Shown: positions 13,524-29,130, counted from the first letter of the stretch. The stretch is 64,000 nt of DNA from Monosporascus cannonballus (GCA_004154925.1 QJNS01000708.1:1-64000); one strand, 5' to 3'. Made by a program: numbers and translations. Notes: generated from the letters alone by a model not told the origin.

Positions 13524-13528
13524 CCGGG

Positions 13529-13583
13529 ATCGTGCAATACGAGAGCTTTCGAAGCGATATTAATACAGGCTGCTCCGCCGATA
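13529..13583. other. remnant of the original GC-balanced target DNA
   Basis: About 55 bases of unconverted sequence lie between the chromovirus target duplication and the next AT-rich block. They are the continuation of the DNA left of 4726, interrupted by the alpha element. Confidence 0.6.
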
Positions 13584-15392
13584 AATTAGGTTTTCGTAAT
13601 CCTTAAAATGTCGTTATATTTTTACTATATTCGTAAAAACTTTTAATGCCGATCTTTTAAGTTAATTTATAATATATTTTATTAAGAACTTATAATGCGT
13701 TAATAAATTATTGATTTAAAAATTTAAAATACTTAATTTAATATTTTACGAATTTTACAAACATGCTATTACGTTTTTAAATCGTTGAAAAATTACGAAA
13801 TATTTTCGTTTTTCGAAAATATATTATTTTTTAACTTTGGAGAAAATACATATAATAATTATATTAGGTCGATTAAAAAACATATGTACATTAGGTCGAT
13901 TAAGAAATATAATTATAGTAAATCGATTAAAAAATATAATTATATTGAGTCGATTAATAAATATAATTATATATGTAAAAATAATTAAATAAAAAGCTTT
14001 CAAACAAAGTTTATAACACAAAATTGCAAATTAACTTAAAATATTATAAATTAAATTGTGAAATCCTTTATAAATTTAATAAAATGTTTTTAATCTTTAA
14101 TGTAAAATGTTTTACCGATTTTTATTATATAAGTAAAATTTACAATATTTCAAATATTAGAACAAAGTGTTATTTTTAAAGTTTTACGATTTTAAAAGCT
14201 AAGTAAAAATATAAATTAAGTTATATTCTTTTATAGGTTAAAATTTTACAAATAATTAGAATAGTTTTGATTTTCGTTCGAATAATTAATTTTGTATATA
14301 TTATTGTTATTTATTCTTATATAAGTTTCGAATCGTTTATTCGCTATTTAAATTTTAATATTAATTTTAATAAATTTTGTATTTTTAAATTATGATTATT
14401 TCGACAACTTAATATTTATAACGTTTAATGTTTCGTTTATAATATTATGTATCTAAACTTATTTAATCGCCTTTTTTATCCTTAATAACATATTTTAATT
14501 TATTTATAAAAATAGTTTTAATAATATCTTATTAATTTCTTTTAAACGATAAATGTTTTCACCAATATATTTGTTAATTAAGTATACCTTTATTTAATAC
14601 TACTTTAACTTTATTTTCTTAAATATATTAATATAATATGAAATATTATATAATAATATCAAATTAATAGTTGCTTAATTAACAAATTCAATATCTTAAA
14701 TGTATTACATAATAATTACTTAAATTATTTTAATAACTTGGGTTTTTATATAATTAAATTTTCAATGAAATATTAAAAATTTATATTAAAAGTTTTTATA
14801 CCGATATTATAATTTTGATCAGTAAAAACGTTGTTTTTCTTTATAATAATTTATAAATTTCAAACCCTAAATTTTCATAATAATATTATTTGTAAGTATT
14901 ATTTTGAATATAAATTTTACTTATATTTTGTTTATATTATTCGTTATTCTTATCATATTTTTAATAATCGAGATATATATTTTCGATTAATATTTAATAT
15001 TAAACAATATATGTAAGTTTGATCTTTTGCTTCATTTTAAATATTTCGCAAAGATTAGTAAACTTATTTCATTTTTAAAACTTTTATAAATTTTAAATTT
15101 AACTTTAAGTTGATATTGTTAACAAATATATTTATCGGAAAATATCTTAAATGTAGTAAATATAATTATACGTAAAATATTAATTTCCAAATATCTAGAT
15201 ACTTTATATCGAGTTTCGTTAATTACCTTATGTCCGTCGTTATTTGGCATAAGTTAAATATTAATAACTTAAATAATTGCGATATTTAAAAGGTTTAAAA
15301 ATTATATTTTTTTTTTCTAAAATCTTAATTAATATTTTTTTAGTATAAAATATAAGAAAAATTTACTTTCCATATATACCTATATATATCGC
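13584..15392. other. AT-saturated RIP-type DNA, unassigned
   Basis: There is no readable gene or recognisable transposon domain. Composition and CpA/TpG depletion match the neighbouring RIP-degraded elements, so it is probably old transposon sequence. Its only ordered feature is the 27-bp tandem repeat at 13863-13970. Confidence 0.5.
13863..13970. repeat. four tandem copies of a 27-bp unit
   Basis: Four consecutive 27-bp units start at 13863, 13890, 13917 and 13944, each built around TCGATTAANAAATATAATTAT. The period is nine codons. One plus-strand frame stays open through all four units and reads a nine-residue repeat of the type YIRSIKKYN; a minus-strand frame is also open. It may be a minisatellite or the relic of a repeat protein inside a RIP-mutated element. 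Confidence 0.8.
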
Positions 15393-15397
15393 GTTAA

Positions 15398-15812
15398 TGT
15401 AACGAACCTGTTATACATCTATCTGGAAGTATAAGTAATATCCGAAATAGGGTTTTGATTTGCAGGTAATAATAAGACAAGGGATAATTTAAAGGTTTTA
15501 TTCGTTAAAAAGATTTACGTATTTTTCCCATAGTAAAAAACGGTTGCTTCTAGCTGTAAGCTTAGATTAATAGCTAAGGAACGAAAACTAAATAGTTGTT
15601 ATTTATATAAAAAACTGATTTATTATATATCTTAATTCCCAAAATAAGTGTATTGTGGATCTATATAATCTATATAATTTGGTCCCAAATCACCTAGATC
15701 AACCATATTACCTTAAGAACCAAGCCTTCCTTTCCGGAATTTAGCCTTAACAGGTCCACGCTAGATCTTAAAGGTCGGTCTTTTCGAAGCATAAACCCCT
15801 GTTTCTGTAATG
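15398..15812 (+). repeat. solo LTR, zeta family (about 415 bp)
   Basis: The unit starts TGTAACGAACC and ends near 15812. An exact 5-bp duplication, GTTAA, lies at 15393-15397 and 15813-15817. It is homologous, in opposite orientation, to 56353-56755; both share the GAACCTGT.ATACATCTA start and a central TGGATCTATATAATCTAT block. The final dinucleotide is not the usual CA. No internal region is attached. It is clearly less AT-converted than the surrounding DNA. Confidence 0.85.
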
Positions 15813-15817
15813 GTTAA

Positions 15818-18800
15818 TTATATAAAGCAATTATATATCGATAAAATCCGTCACGTTTTTTATAACCGTAATTTTTATAATATTATTTCATTATTATTAA
15901 ATATATTTATTTGTTATTAATAATTTTATAATTATTATATTATCTTTATATTTTATATTATAAAATATTATTTTAATTAAAGTATTGTAATGTTTAGGTA
16001 TTAAAAATTATTTAATTTTTAATTATCGCGTTTATAGATCTATTAAAAGGTATTGAAAATAAAAAAGTTCTTATTTATTTTAATAATAATATAAATTAAA
16101 TTTTAATAAAAGCTTTTTTATTTAACTCATTTCGATTATAAAATTTACTTAAATAAAGTTTAATTAAATATTAATATAATTATCGGCTTTTGATTTTATT
16201 TATCGCTTAATTTATTAAAAAGACCGCTTAATCCCTTCGATAATATATTAACGGCAGTATGTCTTTTATTAAAAATATATTTAATTTGAAAATAGTACAA
16301 CAAATCTATGTAAAGTATTAAATTAATATTATACCAAATAATAAATTTTTAAAATCATTAATTTATATAATCAGCAGCCTCTGGTTAATATTTAACATTA
16401 ACCGAATTCTATAAATATAATTCCGAAAATCTTTTAAATTTTAAAAATATTTTAATACATTAATTTAATAATATTATAACTTAATTTGATTATTTAAATA
16501 TTAATTTTATTATATATTTGATATTTTACATTATTAATTATTTGGCCTAACGTACTTTCCAAACTTCGTCCCTTTAAGTGCATTTTAATAATAACCTTTT
16601 TATACCGGAATCATAATTAATAATAATTCAACTTAAAATCGTTATAAAACCTTCCCTAAATATCTTTATAATAAATGTTTAAGTAAAATGTCAAATAAAC
16701 ATTTATTTTTACAAAATAAATAAAAACATAATTTCGCCGTAATACAATGTGTAATAAATATCTAATAATAAACAATAATTGTTAAAAAAAACTCTAATTT
16801 ATAATATACTTTTACAAAAACAAATTCCAACAATTTTTACCATTTTAAACATATCCAGTTAATAATTATTCGTATTGTAAAAAAGTCGCGAGTATAACTG
16901 TATTTTTAAAACATTATGAACGGTTTTATATATCCATAGTGACTTCGACATATTTTTAAATAAAAATATTCTATTCATATTAGTTATATATTTGAATATA
17001 AATCGTTAAATTTTAGACAAGACTTTAAAATCATATTATTATATTTTTAATCGCGTAAAACCACCGTTATTTATCAATAATTACGTTATTTTGTATATTA
17101 AATCATAAAAAGTTTTTTTGGATCACGTAGTACTACTATATTATAAAATTTATAAATCTTATGAACATAATAATATATCGAAATAGTTTTAAAGATAATA
17201 TGAACGTTATAATATTTATATTATTAGGAAATAAAAGTATCTATTTATACTTAAAGATAATATATAAAAAACTAGAAAATATATAACAAAATTTCTAAAA
17301 CATTTTTCATAATTTTTTAGCATAGATATATCCCCTAAAATAACGGTATTTAATTTTGTTACTTAAATAATTATTCGTAAATAGTTATATTTGCTGTGTA
17401 AAAAACCAACTATTTTGATAAATAATATACAATTATTCAAATATCTTTTTTTAAAAATAAATATTTATAATATATTAATTAATTTAAGGTTTATGTTAAT
17501 GAATATTTCAATATTATTAACCTATGATAGGTTTTTTTAAATAATTGTAATTTTGTTAAAAACCGTAATAATCTTTTGAATTTAATCTTACTTCTACTAA
17601 TTTTATTATAACGCAAGTTTTTCGAAAATAATATTTTTTTAAAAAAAGCCTTTTTCAATATTGATAAATTTATCGTCGTTCTACTTAAATAACATATTAT
17701 TTTTTTCGTTAATTAAATCGTTTGGACCATCGAAATAAACCTAGGAAATAATATCGTTAAAAATATACCAGACGTATATGAAATATTTTTTTTGCTTTTT
17801 AGTTACTTATATAACTTTTTTAAATCTGTTAAATTTTTAATTCAAGTTTTTAAATACTACTAATATATCCGATAATATATTATACATAAGACGAACTTGC
17901 TTTTAATTAAATTTAAATATAATATTAATTTAAAGTTTGGTGCTTTAATATTATTACGCGTTTTTTATTCAATAATATTCTGTATAGTAGATATATTAAA
18001 TCTGTATTATTAAGGTATCGTATAATTTTAGAATATTAATTAACAAATATGTTTAATCTATAATATTTAAAGATTTATAATAAATTCAGTTATCTTTTCT
18101 TTATCAACCTTATTTACGTTAATAAAACGTTTTTAAATTTAATTAATATATTTTTTAAAAATTAATTATCTGTACGGATAAAATAATTAATTCATTTTAC
18201 TAATATTAAAAAATAATAACATTTATTAGGTCAAATCTTTAGGATTTTTTATTGCGTTTAAATCTATATTTAATATTATTTTCAATTTCGTTATACAATT
18301 AAATTCTAATATTAATAAATATATTACATAGTTATCGTCGACAATAAAAACGACAAGAATGAATAAACGATTAATTAATTAAGTCGGAGTTTCTATTGTA
18401 TTTTTCAGTTAAATCCTTTAAAAAGTTTATATGTTATATAATATTAATTTATATTTTTAAACATATAACAAAAGTATAATATTTAATTCGGCTGCGGTAA
18501 AAATAATATCATTATTTAAATGTTTTTAAAGTCGATTTAAATAATTAATTTTAATAATAGAATTATATATTTAATTAAATTCTATTATTATACAGATAAA
18601 ATAATACCCGTTTTATACTTTCGATTTATATTTTGTATTTATAAATAAAATTTGAAAACTTTATTACTGTTTAATAAATATAAATTTACGAAGTCTTATA
18701 TCCGTTATTTTAACAGCTTTTTTTATTTTTACGATTTAATGTTTTCAAAACTTTTAAGGTCAAAAAGAATTTCGATAATTGTATTAAAATTGAAAGGAAT

Positions 18801-21800
18801 TTTAATTAATTCTAATTAAGTAATTTCGAACACTTTTTTTAATATTTTTATAAATTTTAATTATGTAATACTTTGCTAAGTGCTTCTTAATTAATTTATT
18901 ATAATCAAAAATAATATTGGTTTATAATTCTGTTTTAGTATTTAAAAAATAAAAATCTATTTTATATAAATTTATTGTTATTAACTTTATTTTTGTTTTT
19001 AGATTTATCGATGTTTTCGTTGTATCAGATTTATTAATTAATATAGTGTTAACAAATATAAAGAATTAATTATTTATATTAGCGTTTATTATATAAAAAA
19101 CGTTTTTATAATATTTATAACTTTTATTTTTAATGAGGTTATTTTAAAATTATTCACTGAAAATATTGTTTTATAAACTAATTTACCGTTTTTATAACAC
19201 AACAAAATATATTAATTTTAATAACATAATTTTAATTAGTATTAAATTTCAATTATTTATATTTTAGAATTATGATAAAATCAAATACGTTCAGAGAATT
19301 AAAATAAGTAAAATATTAGTTAATACTAAGTTAAATAGTTTTAATTTTCGAAAAACCTGTTATTAGTAATTATGATATTTTACTTTAACTTTAAAATAGT
19401 TAAGGACATTAGAGAAATTATAAATCTATTTTAAACCTTTTAAATTAACCTTTTTTATTAATTACTTTATTTTAAAATATCGTCGAAAACTATATTATAC
19501 TTAAATGAAACCGATTAATTTTAAGCGCAAAAAAACGTATATTTTTTATCATCTATCAAGATTAAACGAATATTCTTATATTAGAAAATGACTTTTATTT
19601 GTATATTACGTTTTTTGATTTCCTCCAAAATTATGAAAAAAACTGGTTTAAAATTATTAAATTAACTTTTACTACTTCTGTAATTATTTTAATAATTATT
19701 TTCTTTATAGTTAAACTCTATTATATTAAATTATCCGATTAAAGATTTATTATGTTAATCGATAACTCGATATTTATTATATTGTAGTTAAAGTAGTTTC
19801 TAAGTTTAAAAGTATATAATATTATAATAATCGAGTAATTTTTCCCTATTTTATTCTTTTAAAAATTTTATAAAAATTTAAATTTATGATACTTACGTAA
19901 TTGTTAATATTTATAAGATATTACCAATTTCAGATATATATGTACGCTTTGCTAATAAAATAAATTTAAATTCAGGAAATCTTTTTGAAAAAAGTTTAAA
20001 CCCTTATTATTATACTTTATATATTTTTCTAAAATTGATATAAATTATATTTAGTAAGTGTTTTCGTTTTTATATCTAATTTATCTAAGTTTATTATAAG
20101 TTTAATTTTTAATTTATATTATTATAATATTAACAAATATTACATATACATATTTGCATTTTATAAATAAATTATTCAAAAAGCCTTTCGAAAGAATTAA
20201 TGAAATATCCTTTTAATAAACCTTCAGTATATGTATTTTTATTTGTAGTTTTATTTTTAAGTTTACATTTTTTAATAACATTAGAAGTTTTTTATAATAT
20301 AATAATATAATATATATATATAATTGATTTAATATATTATGGTCAACTTATTTCTTTAAAACTCTTAATTAATTCTTAATAATTTATATTTACTTTAAAT
20401 TGTTTAACTTGAAGCGCTTGAAAATATTTCTAATTATTTTATTTTAAATAATAATATTTTTAAACATAATTCTAATTAAACTTTTTATTAAAAACTATTC
20501 ATTTACTAAAGCAATTAATTATTTATTTCTGCCGTTATAAACTTATATTTCCGATATCATATATTAATCTCTTTAACTTAATTGGTAATCGTAATATTAC
20601 AAAAACAGAAATTTAAAAAAAAAGAAATATATCTAGTAATAATATTAAAAAACATATATATTTATAATATTTATCAGATATCTCTATCCATACTAATTAA
20701 GAGAGTTTAACAGAATACTCTTAAAAAGGAATATTATAAATTTTATAATAGTTTACGAGGAGAATCTAAATAAATTAAATTTATTATATTTTAAACGTTA
20801 TAATAATACTTTCTAGTAATTTTCATACTTAACCTTAACCTCTATTAATAACGAGCTTTAAGGAATGAATAAAACCATTTACAAATAATTTGTTATTAAT
20901 TTTATTTTCGTACTTAGATTTGAATAATCGGTTACGTTTAATAATATTCCACGTTAAATTTTAATTCTTTGAAATATTAAGACATTTCAAAATAGATAAT
21001 ATCTCTTATTGTACTACAATCTTTAATAACTTTATCGAACTTTTAATAAATCAGTTAAATTCTAACGAAACCTGTTACTTAAAAAGTAGAATTTAGCTTT
21101 AACTAAATTTAATAATTTAAAAATATTATTTATATACGTAATTATTGAAGAAGTTTCGGAATTTAATGTTTTGGTTTATATTTTTTTTCAAATTTTTGCA
21201 ATTATAATAAAATTAATGTGTCATTTCTTTACTTAAGCAAACCGCTTTTTTAATTAGGATACTATTAATACTAAATGTTTAATTTAATTATTTATAATGT
21301 TATATATGATATCTCTATTATTAATCCGATTATTAATATAATCTTATCAATTAATAATAATAAATTCTAAGAAATATTTTTAACTAAAACATATATATAA
21401 AATGTTAACTTATTAAGGCGAACATGTTTTAAAATATATAATTTCATAACTAGATGTTATTTTTCGAATTGTATTAAACAATATTTATCTCTTTTACATC
21501 GGTTTTTTATAAACGAAATGATAAACTTTATACCCTTATATCTTTTTTATTTACATTAATAATTTAATTCATATTATTAATTATATCGGTATTATTTTAA
21601 TTTTCATTAATTTAAAATTTAGATAATTACATTATTAATAGCGTATTCTCGGTTTTATAATTTTAATTAATTATAAATAATTAATTTGTGATTGTTTATT
21701 TATGTATATCTATTATAAAAGTTGTACATGTTCAAATTCCGTTTTATTATCGAAATTTATATTATCGATTTACAATATAAATAATTAAGTTATGCTTTCA

Positions 21801-22086
21801 AACTTATACATTTTTAAATATATAATTTTCGGAAATCGGTTAATTAAAGATTTTATTAAAAACAAAATCTTATAAACGTTGAATTCTTAAATATCCTTTT
21901 TAAATATTAATATTTTAATATCGTTTTATTATCGTTTATTATTTATACCGTTATCGTTTTACAAAACTTCATATAAAGTTTTATATTTTTATTGCCATTA
22001 TTATAAGTATCTCTAGTTTTATTTAAAACCTTATTTCCTCTAAATATTAATTGAAGTATCGAAAATTACTTCGACAATTTACTAAA
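15818..22086. other. RIP-degraded retroelement sequence, not resolved
   Basis: About 6.3 kb are AT-saturated, with no open frame longer than 60 codons. Around 18450-18290 the minus strand reads a VVFIVDDN pattern that could be the catalytic (Y/V)DD region of a reverse transcriptase, which suggests a minus-strand retroelement, but no termini could be paired. Its right end is the insertion site of the gamma gypsy element, so it was continuous with sequence now starting at 29284. Confidence 0.4.
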
Positions 22087-22091
22087 GCCAG

Positions 22092-22241
22092 TGTTACGAC
22101 GCTGTACCTCTCTTAGATTTTAGAAGATATTCTGTTGTTATATAAAGAAAAATAAAAGAACACTATTCAGCAAGCGCGTAGCGCTTGCGTATATATAGTA
22201 AAGCGGCAATTTAAAAGGGCCGCTTTGCTGATGCCGTAATA
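22092..22241 (-). repeat. 3' LTR of the gamma gypsy element
   Basis: This is a 150-bp LTR. On the plus strand it starts TGTTACGACG and ends GCCGTAATA, where the original CA is now TA. It contains CAAGCGC-GTA-GCGCTTG, a perfect 7-bp hairpin also found in the partner LTR and in the solo copy at 5251. Confidence 0.9.
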
Positions 22242-25200
22242 GTAGTCTTTTCTTTTTAAGGTAATTGTCTCTAATTGTCTAACAAAAAGAAAAAAAAATA
22301 TAAATACTTTTCCCGGGTTCGAACTTTAATTTATTAGTAGCGTATTAGATATTGTAGGGCGTTATTATGGTGATAAAACGTATACGCGGTATAACCGAAA
22401 TAAGGCTACAATATTAACGAGGTGACATATTACGGTATAAAAAAATGCATAATACCAGTTCCGAGACAGAAATAATAGTATCGTCATACGGGATGTTATT
22501 GGCTCGATAAATTCTGCCATGCTTGTTTTTTACCGTTTTCGTAATATAAATAATAGGCGCTCTTTTAACTTTTTTCCCTTTTTCATAGCCGCCGTATTAA
22601 TAAAATTATAATACTGGTTTGTTTTTTATTTTTTTTGTCGCTTTTATATCGTTTGTTTATTTACCGTTATATATTATTTTTTATTTTCGTAATAATATTT
22701 TTCCAACTTTATATTATTTATATAACGTTTGTTTACGTTAAATAGCTTTATATAATTTATTTCGGGAAAATTAATTTTAATTATTATTCAGATTTTTAGC
22801 GAAATGCTCGTTTTCGTTCTTATTTTGCGTTTATTATAACGGGAAAATATATGTTTTATATTGTACGTCAAAAAGTGTATTAATTAATAAATCTCGTATG
22901 TTTAATATTACCGTCGTATTTACTCAATTTTGTTATTATATTATCTATTCGGCGTATAATCGGCAAAAAACATTTAGAACGGTTTATTTAGATTTAAATA
23001 CCTTTTTCAATTAGGAGAAATTTTACTCCGACGTTAGCCGCAATAATAACGGCAAGCCGAATTTTAATAATAATAACGAAAAAACGTATACCTACCTCAA
23101 TAATTTCTGCCGAAAACTTTAGAAAATAATATTATATTTTTATATTACGTTCGAAACGGTCGAAAAAACCTACCGTATCGTTTTCGATACGACGGGCGTA
23201 AAGATTCTTTTTTTTTAAGTTTTGATTACGTTGTTAGCGTTACGTAATAAAACAGCAAAATCGATTATTTCGCGTAAATCATTATTTATATGGCCTTAAT
23301 ATAAATTTATAATTTTCGCTTTACGTATTACGCTGTAAATATACTAAGATATTTATTATAGAATAATACAAAGTTAATTTATAATACTAAAATAATGTTT
23401 AAATTATTCTTTAAAAAAAGAATCAAAAATTACCTGATTACTAGTAACGAAACGCCTTAAATACAAACGGTTATTAAATAAAATCTCTGTTAAAAATATA
23501 TTTTATAATTTTCGTAACCTTAAATTCGATTGAAACGAATATCCATATTATAATGTTTCTTTTAAATGTAATAACCTTGAATTATTTTATTATTTTTATA
23601 GCGCCGTATTTTCTTTGAAAATTAAACCTTTCATTATAATAAGGCCGTTATAATACTCCGTTATTATAAAGCCGTTTATTTTTGTAATTCAGTTATTTAT
23701 AACGGTTAAACATTAATAAAACTTGTATTTTCTTTAAATTATTATTTTAATATATATATAATAATTATCGTAATATTAATACTATATCGGCTTAATAGAA
23801 TATTTCCTTTTTTTTACGTATTTTCCGCGATATTTTTCGTTAATAATTTAATAATACTTGAAATTAATCGAATAATCCGAATTTTTTAAAGTTATTTTCG
23901 TAAAATTTAATTATATAGATCTTTTAAGGTTTATAATCGGTTTTTAAATAAGGCGATATAAATATAGTTATTTAACCTTATATTAAAAGCTGTATCGGAT
24001 ATTTTTAAAATTTGAGAATTTTTAAAAAATTATTTAGCTTTTTTAATATCGTTTCTGTTGATAATAATAATACCGTTCGTATGTATATTTTATTTTGAGT
24101 TTAATATTTCTTTGTCTTAAAAAGGCTGGTTCATAATACTAAATTAAGAAAATATAAAACAGCTTAAAATACCTTATATTATATCGATAATTATACGGTT
24201 ATAATGTAAATATATACCGTAATGATAATAAAAAAGCTTATTTATTGATTATTAAATTTATTATTAAACTCTTCCGATTTTATATAATGTATATTAATTT
24301 ATATATATATATTTCTCTAAAAAATATACGTGTATCAAAATAATATTATTTTACATATTCCGCGTACCGAGTTTAAGAGTCTATTATTAATATTTTGATG
24401 GCTTAGAAATTCGTTTTAATTTATTAATATAATTAATTATTTTAATATTTTTCTTTTATTATATAAATGTTTTAAATATTTCAAAATATTATTGAACTTC
24501 TATATATATAATGAAGTAAAATTTATATTTAATATATACTAGCACAAAATTACTAAATTCGAACATATATTTATTATTAACGAATTTCAGTATAATAATT
24601 AATATATTAAATTGTGTTAATAAAAGAAATAATAAGTTTTTAAATATGATTTTATTATTATATTAATAATATTCGTTAAAATATCTAGTTAAAAGTAGTA
24701 CACGGTTAAAATGCGAAATATAATGTTTAGATATAATTATATTTCTTTCCAAAATATCGAAACAAATTACGTATTATAATCTCAAATAATTATAATTAGT
24801 ATAAGGTATAAACGGTATATATCGGGAAAAAATGACGTTTATAAAAATATATTCGTAAATATGCCTAAATCTTTCGTAAAAAGGAAAAAGCAGATATAAT
24901 TTACGAAAATATCGTTTTATAAACGAATCGAAATAAGTAAAGAATTGAAACAGCCTGTCGGAAAACCTTTATACGTTTTAATACGGTAATAACAATAATA
25001 ACCTTATACAAACATAATTATATTTCGGAATAAACGTAATTGATAATATTATGATGATAAGAAATTATATATTATAAATTCTTAAAATATTTTATAAATA
25101 TTATATTATATTTATAATATATTCTATAAAATTTGAAGCTTCGTTATTAAATATAAATAATTTATCCTCAATATAAATACGGTCTTGCGTCATTTATAAT

Positions 25201-26268
25201 CGGTTTTTTCAACCTTAAACGGTTTGCGAATACCTTAGTTCAATCGTTTTTAAACCGGATTTATTAAGTTTATTTAAATATTGCTAATTAATACCGATAA
25301 TTTATAAGTATTATCCATAAATACGTTTATTCGTTCGTTAACATTTACAACGTATGTTTTAAACAAGATTTGATTATTTAAATAAATGTATCATCCGTAA
25401 TCGATATGTTATTTTGTTATTAATGGTATCGTAACAATCTACAAATCAAGCGTTAAGTTAATATAATGACGTATCCGAGATTATATATTGTTTTTCTGAA
25501 TTTATAAATTGTTTACAACCGGAAATTATCAAGAGGTTTAAAGTTACGAAATGTTATAAGTTTTTATAATTAATAATTCTTTATTTTAAATTTCGTAATT
25601 ATATGTCTTTAAGGTCTATGTTGTCCAACCAAAAAAATAAGCCGTAATATATTTAATATAGTATATTATAAAAGCATTTTTTTTTCCGACGTTTAATTAA
25701 AAATATCGGTTTTTAGAACCGTCTTATTTCGGAAATCGTAATACGATAAAACCTGTACTGTAAAAATAACGTCCTTAAAACGTTAAAAAACAGCTTTATT
25801 TTGTTTTATTTATTGAAATAACTAAAACTTTTATAAATAAAAAAGGGGTTTAAAAATAGTCGATAAAAATAAGCAAAACGAAATAAAATCTTATAATTCT
25901 TATAACGTTTTAAAGGTTTTTTTTATTTTTAAATAATTGTAATCATATTAAAGTATATAATAATACCGTTAATAAAAATTATTAAGCCGAAATAACGTAT
26001 TTTCTTAATATTATATGTATATTTACATATATTAATCGTTAACATTACGTCCCCAGATAACGAATTATTTTGCGTATATAATCTTTTTATTTTCCTCTCT
26101 TACCTTTATTACAAATTTCAATATTATTAAAATATATTCTAATATATTTAATTTAAAAACGGAATAATAGATACTTAATCTAATACTACAATGAATTCAA
26201 AATATGTACTATAACAAAATTTAAGATAAAGCATTTAAATACTCTGATATAGATTATAAAAATTATTT

Positions 26269-26678
26269 CTATTCTTTTTTAAACATAATATATAAACGAT
26301 TAAAAGTTGTAATAATATTAAATTTTGTAAATATCCGCGGCAGATAAAAATTGTTTAAAGTTTTCCGAATTAAAGAAATAAGATAATGGTTTCTAACCAG
26401 AACGTTATTAAAGTTGACGTAATCGACATAAATATCTATCTTATTTATCGATTTTTTTACAATCAAAATAAAGGTTGTTCTCGAATAATTACTAAAATAA
26501 ATAAAACTTTTTTGATGTAATTAATAATATATTTCCAGATTACTAATAATTCATAAAAGGATATAACTCGTACGCGATAATACGGAGGCATTTGAACCAG
26601 AAATAATGTGGTTTTATAAGCGAAAAATTGGTATAACGGCAAGAAATTAACGTTATAAAAAATAAATACTGTTGCCAA
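26269..26678 (-). pseudogene. Ty3/gypsy reverse transcriptase, N-terminal part
   Basis: Two overlapping minus-strand frames (26678-26463, then 26466-26269) form one broken reverse transcriptase. The first carries the leader region with MPPYYR and a YELLVI stretch. The second carries VKKS.....YVDY, where LRICVDYR-type sequence is expected, then a NHYLI segment and IFTKFN, the position of the FTKxDL motif with the first catalytic aspartate region altered to Asn. A frameshift near 26465 separates them. The order and spacing are those of Ty3/gypsy elements, which fixes the element's class and strand. Confidence 0.85.
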
Positions 26679-29130
26679 ATTATAATATTCGAATAACAGC
26701 TTTTTTTTAAGATTTTAGCTATTATTATTAATAACGTAGCGTTAAAATATTTTTAGATATTTTTTTCGATTATTCGACATAATTAAGACTTTTTAAATAT
26801 TTAATCGTAAAGTTTTATAGCGTAAAAGAAATAATATCTAGATTAATATTATTATCGTAAAAAAAGGTATTACGTAAAACCACAATAAACGTTACTAATA
26901 CCGTTTTGTTTACGGATAACGATTATAAATAAAAAATGGTAATTTTATATCATATATATATATAAACAATAAATTTAATTAAAAGCATAAAATTTATAGG
27001 AATATTGTTCAAGTAATACAATATTAAAAATTAATAACGTAAAATAACAATATCGTTATAAATATAATATTAAAATAAAATAAAAAGGTTAATAAATAAA
27101 AAGAGGCTTTATTAGAAACGGAGAAATTAAAAGTTCCGTTATTATGTGATTACTAATATGTATTATTTCCACCATTTAATTAATTAACGGATTGTATTTT
27201 CGGAATTAAAACAATCCGAAAATATCTTTCGTAACCAAATTGATTACGGTTTTATATATTAATTTACATTAATAAAATTAAAATATTAAATAATAAAAAA
27301 ATATTATTTTCATACGCAAAATTATTAATAGTACATTTTATGAGCAACTACTTATAATCTATTATAAATCATATCGGTAATGTAATATTATTAATATATT
27401 ATACATAAAATAAAAACGTATGTTAGATGTTATAAAACATATATATAAATTTTATTTACTATTTTTTAACAACGTATTAAATATCTTTACTTATAATTTT
27501 TTAAAATATCAAATATTTTTATTTTATTACGGTTTTAACATCTCGTTATAATTATTATTATTAATTATTATAAATTATGAAGATTTATTAAAGTATACAA
27601 AAAATAATATCCTTTTTTCGATAATATATATAAGAATTTAATTTACGCCGGCGTTATCTTTTTCAGGTAAAAGTTTATAAGGCCCGATAATCTTAATTAT
27701 AATTTTAATTAATTACATAAAATCGGACGTAGTAAATAGTAAAATATTTAACGAATGTTATAACATTACTTTATTAATAATTTAGTCTTTAATTATATAC
27801 CTATATAAAATACGATTTACTATATTATTAAAAACCTTTTTAAAATATTAAATTCAATTTTAATTATTTTTTCAAACGGGATATTTTATTTTCGAAATAA
27901 GAATTTAGAAAATACTCCGTTAAGTTTTATAATACTATAATAGTACGTAAAATTAATAACTATTTATTTTAATTAGTTAAACGTATAAAATGGCCGATAA
28001 AATTAATAAATATTATTAAACATTATTTTAAAGTTTCAAACGTTTAGTGAAGTTATATTAATATATTACTAATACTATAAACTTAATTAAAATACAAAAA
28101 TATATCGTTTATATTACATTATTTTTATAATCATGATGGACAATTTATAAATTAAATCATTAAATTATTAATTTATTTTATATACATAAATAAGCGTTAT
28201 TTTCAAACAATTAAATTATATATAAAATACGGTCTGTACTTAATAAAAAAATATTTCGACTAATAATAATTTTTTCAATATATTAACAAATACTAATTAA
28301 CATGCTATTTTTTTATAAATTAGTAAATTGTGAAAAATATCATTAACAATTAATAAAATTAAATTATAAACATAATAATTTTTTCTTTTTCCAGAAACAA
28401 ATATATCGTAAATTCGTGAAACCTTAAATAATAACAAATTGGAAGACCGTTATAAATAGAATATTAATATATAATATTAATATATTTTTAATATCTATAA
28501 CTTATTACAATAACCGTTTTATAATGGTTAAACGTTTTCGTAAATGAGAATTTTTAAAAAAGAATTATTTTATTTATCGCAACGATTATTTTATAATAAC
28601 TAAATATTTACGAAATTAATTTTGTTCGACCATAATTTAATTAATTATAATTAAGCAGTTATAAAATTAACGGTTTTTATATAGCAATTATTTAACTTAT
28701 CGTATCAATTGTTTTATATTCGTAAATCGGTTTTACAATTAAACTTTTTTGTATTTTTCGACGTTAATAAATTCTTTTGAAAATTGCAAAGATATCTCCA
28801 AATACTTTTTAGTTTTATTTATATTATTCGAAAGAAATGCCTTAATAGTATAAAGTCGTAAATAAACCCTATTATAATAGTAGCCATGTCAAAGAATTCG
28901 AAAAGAATTCTTTAGAATTCGTAAATCGGAAAAATAACATTAAATTATTATTTTATCCGTATTTAAATGCAGACGTAATAATAACCACATTCCATTTTTT
29001 GAGGAGTTAGAAAATATAGGAAAACTATGGCAAAAAGGTAACTTAATAATAGCGGACGTGGAGCACAATATAATAATAATTATAACGAAGTTATATCGAT
29101 TACGATAAATTTTTTTAACGTGCAACAAAT

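Noticed and set aside
22310..22330. GGGTTCGAAC resembling a tRNA T-arm
   Set aside because: The flanking bases do not form the T stem and no cloverleaf or A box is in range; it lies in the degraded 3' end of the gamma element.
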